Of a stretch of DNA of 37,084 bases, positions 32,068-37,084 are shown in pieces. Below the pieces are notes generated by a model, which made no database searches, was not told the DNA's origin, and worked only from the letters and a program-made list of their open reading frames with translations. The translations under genes were made by a program, and so were the position numbers. The DNA lies in NCBI GenBank assembly GCA_910579935.1, contig CAJTVQ010000040.1, forward strand, positions 1 through 37,084, in the 5' to 3' direction. Origin of the DNA: an uncultured Lachnospiraceae bacterium (GTDB lineage Bacteria > Bacillota > Clostridia > Lachnospirales > Lachnospiraceae). How positions within the stretch are numbered: position 1 is the stretch's first letter; each line of letters starts with the position of its first letter.

Positions 32068-32353
32068 GGTCTTTGTATGCGCCTGAAAACGGTCGTTGTA
32101 AAGACCACACAGCTTGCAGGATTCTCTTACATCGGAAAACGGTCTTCGCAAAGCCCGTAAAAAACCCATGCACGGGCAGGAAAAGGATGGCGGTCTTTGT
32201 GAGTGCCGGAAGATGGTCTCCGTGAAGACCATCCGGCTTCCGGGGAGCTTTTGCAACGGGATGCGGTCTTTGTGAAGACCGTAAAAAAACCATGTAAAGA
32301 CCACCTGGGAAATATCCGTCAGCGCTGGTCTTTGGAAAGACCATCAAAAGACC
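32068..32353. repeat. Degenerate 124-base tandem repeat of palindromic GGTCTT(N4)AAGACC sites
   Basis: Sites start at 32068, 32091, 32141, 32192, 32215, 32265 and 32327. The spacing 23, 50, 51, 23, 50 shows two units of 124 bases (32068-32191 and 32192-32315) and part of a third. The best copies are GGTCTCCGTGAAGACC (32215), GGTCTTTGTGAAGACC (32265) and GGTCTTTGGAAAGACC (32327); half-sites AAAGACC occur at about 32296 and 32347. Units are roughly two-thirds identical by eye. Confidence 0.75.
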
Positions 32354-32436
32354 AGTTATCCAGAACGGCACAGGGGCGTATGCCCCTCTTATTTTTTCCG
32401 GCATCCCTCCCCTGGCGTCTTGCTTCCACCTTGTTT

Positions 32437-32456
32437 CCCTTTTAAAATTAAAAGGG
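32437..32456. repeat. 20-base AT-rich palindrome
   Basis: CCCTTTTAA and TTAAAAGGG flank two A residues with perfect symmetry. It may be a dimeric protein-binding site or an easily melted cruciform. Confidence 0.6.
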
Positions 32457-32479
32457 GAATATATTTCACACACAAACAG

Positions 32480-32497
32480 TTGACGTAATACCGTCAA
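32480..32497. repeat. Inverted repeat TTGACG/CGTCAA
   Basis: TTGACG and CGTCAA are separated by six bases (TAATAC). It lies 23 bases after the 20-base palindrome. Confidence 0.55.
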
Positions 32498-32675
32498 ACG
32501 GACACAGGATGGATAATGGAATCTTGCCCTTTCTGCCCCCAATGGATAGGACGGCTGTATTGCAGGCGGGGAACGGGAACGGCCCCGCACAGTTAAGGGC
32601 GTGGTATCTGTCTGGTTCCTGCCGTCCTGTTTTACGTCTGGTTTATAACTTTTTTTCAGACGGTACCGCAGGCAC

Positions 32676-32822
32676 GAATTTATGGAAGAGTGAGGGCGAT
32701 GCCGTAAAACGTCCTTCCATAAATTCAGTAACAAACGGCGGAAATACGGGCTTTAAATCAATTTATGGAAATTATGGAATTTATGGAAGAGAAAAAACAG
32801 GGTCATTTTGAATTTATGGAAG
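32676..32822. repeat. Five copies of GAATTTATGGAAG-type site
   Basis: Plus-strand copies lie at about 32676, 32760 (shorter), 32777 and 32810, and a minus-strand copy (CTTCCATAAATTC) at 32713-32725. The sites span 147 bases with irregular spacing and resemble plasmid iterons. Confidence 0.7.
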
Positions 32823-32930
32823 GCTGTGAACGCCCGTATTTACAGGTGCCGCGTGGCTTTTCTGCATTTTCTTACGAAAACGCATCAAAATATGGCTAAC
32901 AGGATAAGGGAAGCCCACTCACTCCGTTCG

Positions 32931-33028
32931 GTCAGCATAGCTGACGGCCTTTCGGTGCCAGCCGGGCACCTCACCCACTCCGCGCTTGTGCACTCCGGGG
33001 CCCTTACTCCACTGCGCCGCTTTGCGGC
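32931..33028. repeat. Block of three perfect short hairpins in a GC-rich segment
   Basis: GTCAGC-ATA-GCTGAC (32931-32945), GGTGCC-AGCCG-GGCACC (32954-32970) and GCCGC-TTT-GCGGC (33016-33028), with CTCCGGGG repeated at about 32995 and 33056. Clustered hairpins of this kind occur in single-strand origins and transfer origins. Confidence 0.5.
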
Positions 33029-33301
33029 TCTGTTCCGCCCGCTCCGCACTCCGTGCTCCGGGGTCCTGTCTTCCTGTGCAGACGGTTTCCCTGCTGGCGC
33101 AGGCGCATGGCACAGTGTACGGTATGCCGATGATTATGGGCACAAAGGGCATGTTATTTCCATTTTCCGCTTTTTTTCAATACCCCTTGTATAATAAAAA
33201 TACGCACTTGTACATTGTGCATATATCCCTTTACGGCACAGGCATAAAACATGTGCATCTTTTTTACGGCCCCGTGTGTAACCTTTTCTTTTTATAAAAA
33301 A

Positions 33302-33608
33302 GGGAAATAAGGGTATAAAAAAGCATATAAAGAGCTTGGGAAGGCTTTATTTTACTGGATTTTTTCTTATTTCCATTTTATTTCCCTTTCTGCCTGTGCA
33401 TAAAAAAGGGGAATACCGTTTTCCGGGATGTGCCCGCAGATGCCGGAAACACCGGGTCTCTGCGTTTTCCACTGTGCCGTCCTTATTCCCCTTTTTTTCA
33501 GGGAATCCGGGAAATGGGAATAAAATGCCCGTCTTTCTTTCTCCTGTGTGTACAGTTTATTTCCCTTTTCTGCCTCTTTTTGGGAAACGGAAATAAGGAG
33601 GGAAATAA
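33302..33608. repeat. Cluster of GGGAAATAA sites in both orientations
   Basis: Plus copies at 33302-33310, 33516 (GGGAATAAA), 33589 and 33600-33608; minus copies at 33367, 33378-33386, 33483 (TTATTCCC) and 33557-33565. Eight sites in 306 bases exceeds what I would expect by chance, though the region is AT-rich. Confidence 0.6.
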
Positions 33609-34037
33609 GACCGTGGCGGCGGAGCCTGCCTTATGTATGGCAGACGGCACGGTGATACAGGATGCGCACACTCCCGCATATGAATGGATGAAAGCAGGAC
33701 GCCACCCCTGACTTTCCGCCGTGCCTGTGTCTGATAAAGCCTTTACCGACGGCACGGGGACTCAGGGACAGGCAGGATACGCCCACGCCGTCTTACGGGG
33801 CATTGTACCACAGCCCCGGCAGAAACCCAAAGGCAGGCCGGGGCACAGCCCCGGTGGCTGGTTCACTGCCTCCGGCTGTGAATCTAAGGACAGGCAGGGG
33901 GATTCCGGCATCTGTTATGCTTTCTCTTATATACGGGCTTATGGGAGGCTTTACGGCGGCACTGTGGCCGCACGGCGGCCCGGCTGTGTATAGGAAGATA
34001 AAAACTTACTTATTGCAGAAAAGAGAGGGAAATCACT

Positions 34038-34418
34038 ATGAAGAATATCAGGAATTACGGAATCGTGACAGGGCGGCTGACCAAAGACCCTGCGGTCTAC
34101 AACAACAATGACGGCTCACGGAAGATACGCTTTACTGTGGCGGCACAGGACCATTTCACGGACGGCGATGGAAACAGGGGCTCGCAGTTCATCCCGTTAG
34201 AAGCCTTTATCCCCGCACGGCAACAGGGCAACGGCCCCTATGACTACCTTGACTGCGGCGATTTAGTGTCCTGCTCCTATACCGTGCAGAACAACAACTA
34301 CAAGGATAAGGGCGGGGAAATGGTCTACGGCCTTGTGCTCCTTGTGGACAGTATCGCACTGCTCGAGAGCAGGACATCCAAAGAGGCGCGCCTTGCGGCA
34401 AAAGAATCCGCCGCATAA
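34038..34418 (+). CDS. ssb: Single-stranded DNA-binding protein (SSB), element-borne
   Basis: 126 residues, ATG with AGAGGGAAA upstream. The OB-fold of SSB is visible: YGIVTGRLTKDPAVY at the N-terminus, RKIRFTVAAQD, FIPLEAFIPARQQGN and LVSCSYTVQNNNYKDKGG. It lacks the usual acidic C-terminal tip (DDDIPF type) that recruits repair proteins, ending instead in KEARLAAKESAA. It coats single-stranded DNA during replication or transfer of the element. It lies directly after the repeat-rich region and converges on the RepL-like gene, separated by a strong terminator. Confidence 0.83.
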   Translation: MKNIRNYGIVTGRLTKDPAVYNNNDGSRKIRFTVAAQDHFTDGDGNRGSQFIPLEAFIPARQQGNGPYDYLDCGDLVSCSYTVQNNNYKDKGGEMVYGLVLLVDSIALLESRTSKEARLAAKESAA

Positions 34419-34435
34419 GCCAGACATACAGCAGA

Positions 34436-34494
34436 ATGCCCTGCGGGCGGGACAGCATAAATGCCGTCCTGTCCGCAGGGCATGTTGTTTTTTT
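34436..34494 (+). terminator. Terminator after ssb
   Basis: An 11-bp perfect stem ATGCCCTGCGG/CCGCAGGGCAT (34436-34483) with a further GGGACAG/CTGTCC helix inside is followed by a seven-T run. It lies 18 bases after the stop. Confidence 0.88.
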
Positions 34495-34542
34495 GCACTG
34501 AAAACGCGCTTGGCATTCAAACGAATGAACGCCCCGGCATTT

Positions 34543-35367
34543 TTATTTATGAAATTTACCGAGCACTTCGCTGAATCTCCCGTCATCGTAGCTTTCATCG
34601 GTTTCGGTGCTGGCCGGAACCGCAGGCGGCGGCTCGACGGCCGCTCCCCCGGCAGGAGGGATATCCGCAGCAGCAGGCTCCGGGTGCCCGTTCCCTTCGC
34701 CGGTCTTCCGGGTGCCCAGGCTTTTTTTTCTGTTTTTCCTGGCCTCTTTCTTTTTCTCTTTTTCTTCCTGCTCCTGGTTCCCTCTGGCTTCTGCCTGTTC
34801 ATCGTCATAATACTTCTTCAGGCCTTCCACGTTGCTCTGGGGTATACGGGGGTTATATTTCCACTGCCCTTTGGAGGCAAACCTGGGGTTTATCTGGTAG
34901 CATCCCCTGCTCACCTTACGGATGGCGTTGCACTCACAGAGAGCCCTCAGCCCTTTCTGGAGGCTGTCCCTGTCCGACCAGCCCATGATTTCCAGTATCT
35001 CGTCACGGTATGGCTCCCCTGTTATCACCAGCTGGCTGTGCGCCAGGTCATCACTGTCACAGTAGTCCATCCTTGCAGCAAGGACAAAAAACAAAAAGCG
35101 GTAGGCTGCGGGGAGCTTCAGATGGGCGGTATCTTCCCCGTCGTCAGCGTTTTTTCTCCGGGCAGGGGAAGTCTTTTTCCCGGCAGGGGATTCATCCTCA
35201 GCCAGGGTCTTCTTTTTGGGCATCCATGCTTCGGGGTACAGTTTGACGAAGTCCGGCTCGCCTGACTTCTCCATTGTCCATGTGCGTTCGACTTTTTTTT
35301 CCTCAATCATGTTCCCATCTGCGTCAACAACAGTCTTCGTGTCTTTGTATTTTGTAATTCTGGCCAT
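34543..35367 (-). CDS. RepL-like plasmid replication protein (winged helix)
   Basis: 274 residues on the minus strand. ATG 35367 follows AAAGGAG; a GTG three bases upstream is also possible. The core (about residues 85-185) has LPAAYRFLFFVLAARMDYCDSDD, a helix-turn-helix-like stretch EIMGWSDRDSLQKGLRALCE and GCYQINPRFASKGQWKYNP, resembling Firmicute RepL proteins that end in YxINPxxxxKG. The first 80 and last 85 residues are charged and Pro-rich (EEKEKKKEARKNRKK; PAAADIPPAGGAAVEPPPAV). Likely role: binding the origin and starting replication of the element, perhaps at the iterons at 31.8-33.6 kb. Divergent from the helicase gene with an inverted repeat between them. Family by pattern only; a general plasmid regulator is the alternative. 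Confidence 0.65.
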   Translation of the reverse strand: MARITKYKDTKTVVDADGNMIEEKKVERTWTMEKSGEPDFVKLYPEAWMPKKKTLAEDESPAGKKTSPARRKNADDGEDTAHLKLPAAYRFLFFVLAARMDYCDSDDLAHSQLVITGEPYRDEILEIMGWSDRDSLQKGLRALCECNAIRKVSRGCYQINPRFASKGQWKYNPRIPQSNVEGLKKYYDDEQAEARGNQEQEEKEKKKEARKNRKKSLGTRKTGEGNGHPEPAAADIPPAGGAAVEPPPAVPASTETDESYDDGRFSEVLGKFHK

Positions 35368-35397
35368 CACAAATCTCCTTTGCCTGCGGCATCAAAA

Positions 35398-35414
35398 GTA
35401 GAATCATTCTCTAC
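35398..35414. repeat. 17-base inverted repeat upstream of the RepL-like gene
   Basis: GTAGAATCATTCTCTAC has inverted GTAGA/TCTAC ends and matches the site at 25557. It lies 30 bases upstream of the rep start, where a repressor would act. Confidence 0.6.
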
Positions 35415-35444
35415 AAATTTAGCACAGCGCGCCTGGATTGTAAA

Positions 35445-35475
35445 GCGCTTTCCAGAACCGGCCATATCAGGGGGC
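35445..35475 (+). repeat. Operator-like element, copy C
   Basis: GCGCTTTCCAGAACC followed by GGCCATATCAGGGGG aligns with copies A and B at 25651 and 25832 (about 25 of 31 positions to A, one gap). TTGTAA lies just before it. The overlapping CCGGCC/GGCCGG (35458-35478) can form a hairpin. It stands 29 bases upstream of the helicase start. Confidence 0.6.
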
Positions 35476-35503
35476 CGGAAAGCCGGATATACAGAGCCGG
35501 GAA

Positions 35504-36907
35504 ATGCGTTGCTTTTGCTATCAATATGCGCCGGGCATCACGCAGAGAGGGATTTCCGAAGTGGAAGCAGTCCTCTCGGCTAAATGTGAACGTGTATCCC
35601 GGACAAAAGACAAAAACCTTGTGCCCGTAAACAACGGCATCTTTGATTTTGATACAAAACAACTGATGCCTTATGACAAAAAATATGTTTTTCTTGGCAA
35701 GTGCCACGTTGATTATGTCAGCAGCCCCATAAGCCCTGTGATACACAACCCAATAGACAATACTGACTGGGAAGTTGAAAAATGGGTCAGGGGTCTGTCT
35801 GACGACCCCGGAATCGTAAATCTCATATGGGAGATAATCGGCGCCTGCATCCGCCCCAATGTCAGCTGGAACAAAGCCGCATGGCTCTATTCCACCCAGG
35901 GCAACAACGGCAAGGGCACGCTCTGCGCATTAATGAGGAACCTCTGCGGGGACGGGAACCACACGGCCATACAGCTTTCTGCATTCAGTAAAGATTTTGC
36001 CCTTGAACCCCTTGTAAAGGCATCCGCCATCATCAACGACGAGAACGACACCGACGTCTACATAGACAGGGCCGCCACGTTAAAGGCCGTCATCACAGGC
36101 GACGTGTTCCAGATGGACAGGAAGTTCAAGGCGCCCATAGCGTTCCAGTTTAAGGGCTTCATGGTGCAGTGCATCAACAGCCTGCCCAAAGTAAAGGACA
36201 GGTCAAACTCCTTTTACAGGAGACAGCTCGTTGTGCCGTTCCTTAAAAATTTTAACGGCAAGGGCGTCGAACGAAAATACATCAAAGACGAATACCTTGC
36301 CCGCAAAGACGTCCTTGAGTACGTCCTGTGGCGTGTGCTGAACATGGATTATTATGAGCTTTCGGAACCGGAAGCCTGCAAGGCATCGCTGCTCGAATAC
36401 AAAGAAGCCAATGACCCTGTGCGGCAGTTCTGGTCAGAAATGGAGGAACAGTTCGTGTGGGACCTGCTCCCTTACGATTTCATCTATGCGTTGTATGCAG
36501 CCTGGGCAAAACAGTACAATGAGGGAGCAAAAATCGTCGGCAGGAACACCTTCAAAGGCCAGCTCCAGGACATCGTCCGTACAGCCAGTGACATCTGGTG
36601 GGTGCCGCCCAGGGAGCCCGAAAAGGGAGGCAGGATGCGGGACAAGGTCTTCAACCGCGGGGACATGATGGATAAGCCGGAAACGCTCATCAGCCGGTAT
36701 AAGATACAGGGCTGGTGCGATGAGACGTACCACGGCGGCGACAAAGACCGCAAACTCATGCCGTCAACCACGAAGACGCAGTTCCGGGGGCTCATGCGGT
36801 TCGGGCGCGCTGTGTCTGACGGATGGTGTGACGAAGACGGCGGGCCGCTCCAGAAACGCGGCAGGAAAGCGCCGGCCATGAAAGACAGCCCGGAGCCGGA
36901 AGCATAA
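35504..36907 (+). CDS. D5/P4-type replicative helicase lacking the primase domain
   Basis: 467 residues from ATG 35504 (weak site, GGGAA). It is the C-terminal helicase half of phage/plasmid D5/P4-family primases: the D5_N part (KDKNLVPVNNGIFDFDTKQL and YVFLGKCHVDY), a superfamily 3 Walker A GNNGKGT (133-139), Walker B ASAIINDEND (about 175-184) and sensor/Arg-finger VQCINSLPKVKDRSNSFYRR. Normal members have about 350 more N-terminal residues with the primase active site. Here the similarity starts at about residue 18, right after the operator-like element C. Either it is a helicase-only version or the 5' part was lost by recombination at the repeat. It unwinds DNA at the origin; RepL-like protein and SSB are nearby. 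The C-terminus is basic (KRGRKAPAMK). Confidence 0.78.
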   Translation: MRCFCYQYAPGITQRGISEVEAVLSAKCERVSRTKDKNLVPVNNGIFDFDTKQLMPYDKKYVFLGKCHVDYVSSPISPVIHNPIDNTDWEVEKWVRGLSDDPGIVNLIWEIIGACIRPNVSWNKAAWLYSTQGNNGKGTLCALMRNLCGDGNHTAIQLSAFSKDFALEPLVKASAIINDENDTDVYIDRAATLKAVITGDVFQMDRKFKAPIAFQFKGFMVQCINSLPKVKDRSNSFYRRQLVVPFLKNFNGKGVERKYIKDEYLARKDVLEYVLWRVLNMDYYELSEPEACKASLLEYKEANDPVRQFWSEMEEQFVWDLLPYDFIYALYAAWAKQYNEGAKIVGRNTFKGQLQDIVRTASDIWWVPPREPEKGGRMRDKVFNRGDMMDKPETLISRYKIQGWCDETYHGGDKDRKLMPSTTKTQFRGLMRFGRAVSDGWCDEDGGPLQKRGRKAPAMKDSPEPEA

Positions 36908-36913
36908 ATCCCT

Positions 36914-36971
36914 GCATAAGCCGGGAAGCCGTATCCGTTCATTCAGTCTGAACGGACAGCCCGGTTTATGC
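36914..36971. repeat. Nested inverted repeat after the helicase gene
   Basis: Outer arms GCATAAGCCGGG (36914-36925) and CCCGGTTTATGC (36960-36971) match at 11 of 12; inner arms TCCGTTCA (36934-36941) and TGAACGGA (36949-36956) are perfect. There is no T-run after it, so it is a structured site or RNA element more than a simple terminator. Confidence 0.6.
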
Positions 36972-37014
36972 GGATATAACGATAAAAAATTTCATGCCAG
37001 AGGAGGCAGCGACC

Positions 37015-37038
37015 ATGTACCATAAGGACTTAACCTGA
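37015..37038 (+). other. Seven-residue open frame with strong ribosome site at window end
   Basis: AGAGGAGG stands 8 bases before ATG, but the frame reads MYHKDLT and stops. It may be a leader peptide, a gene broken by a point or frameshift mutation, or chance. The window ends 46 bases later. Confidence 0.3.
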
Positions 37039-37084
37039 ATTATTCACGGAATAACGGCATCAACTGCTGAAACCCGCATGGTTA

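Larger units (their letters stand above)
31764..34037. other. Gene-free, repeat-rich region; putative replication/transfer control region
   Basis: I find no gene I can support in these 2.27 kb. Instead there are perfect palindromes (32019, 32437, 32480), a degenerate 124-base tandem repeat built of GGTCTTTGTGAAGACC sites (32068-32353), five GAATTTATGGAAG-like sites (32676-32822), three hairpins in a GC-rich block (32931-33028) and seven or more GGGAAATAA sites (33302-33608). The region then leads into SSB, the RepL-like gene and the helicase. Repeated short sites plus AT-rich tracts next to replication genes are the usual form of plasmid or ICE origins. The stretches at 33040-33300 and 33610-34037 show only minor hairpins (for example CGGGGC/GCCCCG near 33840). 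Confidence 0.5.

Noticed and set aside
32068..32353. Possible CRISPR array
   Set aside because: The repeats are only 16 bases, palindromic and degenerate, spacing alternates between 23 and about 50, and there are no cas genes.
32018..32734. Open frame of 238 codons on the minus strand
   Set aside because: It runs through the palindromic repeat array, its peptide repeats mirror the DNA repeats, and it has no ribosome site or family similarity.
34333..35265. Open frame of 310 codons on the plus strand
   Set aside because: Lies antisense to the RepL-like gene; no ribosome site, hydrophobic-biased composition from the reverse frame, and it spans the ssb terminator.

Overview
The window looks like a chromosome segment of an anaerobic low-GC Firmicute, probably a Lachnospiraceae/Clostridia-type gut bacterium. 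The signs are AGGAGG-type ribosome sites, sigma-A promoters, several GTG starts, and protein families typical of that group. The junction to a different kind of DNA lies near 25.3 kb. No taxonomic search was possible, so this is inference. || Positions 1-25300 are a tellurite/stress (Ter) region. It opens with a 5'-truncated serine hydrolase. Two phosphoribosyltransferases follow: one carries a C-terminal TRSP domain, the other a C-terminal PELOTA-like domain. Next come a convergent CitE/HpcH-like lyase and a chimeric protein that joins a YceG-like module to an HtrA-like trypsin protease. A three-gene polar amino-acid ABC importer then interrupts the cluster. After it lies a long same-strand block: an actin/Hsp70-fold-like protein, a TPR-like protein, a coiled-coil membrane protein, a rhomboid protease, a large YceG-family protein, TelA, three TerD paralogues and a PMCA-type calcium ATPase. 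A HAD phosphatase, a NAT_N/GNAT_C-type acyltransferase and a DJ-1/PfpI protein complete it. A convergent pair (AIM24 family and a fourth, Ala/Pro-extended TerD) reads back on the minus strand. From what is known of Ter systems, the PRTases, HAD, CitE-like lyase and YceG proteins form a proposed biosynthetic module for a nucleoside-like metabolite. TerD and TelA with the ATPase form the calcium-linked stress module at the membrane. The ATP-grasp enzyme and TerC often seen in such clusters are not in this window. || Positions about 25300-37084 have a different, GC-richer style and carry mobile-element genes: a plasmid or integrative element without a visible integrase. A HAD gene is cut after about 74 codons at the boundary and is followed by a perfect terminator. 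The element holds two small unknown genes, a ClpP-like protease and a VirD4/TraG coupling protein that breaks off exactly where a 5'-truncated DUF5688 gene begins. It also holds a charged helical protein, a candidate structured RNA with a consensus promoter and a terminator, a secreted Gly/Ser-rich protein, an SSB, a RepL-like replication protein on the minus strand and a D5/P4-type helicase that lacks its primase half. Between the secreted protein and SSB lies 2.3 kb with no convincing gene but at least four classes of repeated or palindromic motif, best read as a replication or transfer control region. || The parts most worth following up are: (1) the uncharacterised trio (actin-fold-like, TPR-like, coiled-coil membrane) plus the YceG-protease fusion in the Ter cluster; (2) the candidate RNA at 30358-30708; (3) the repeat-rich control region at 31764-34037; (4) the 31-bp element repeated in front of the mobile operon and the helicase gene.
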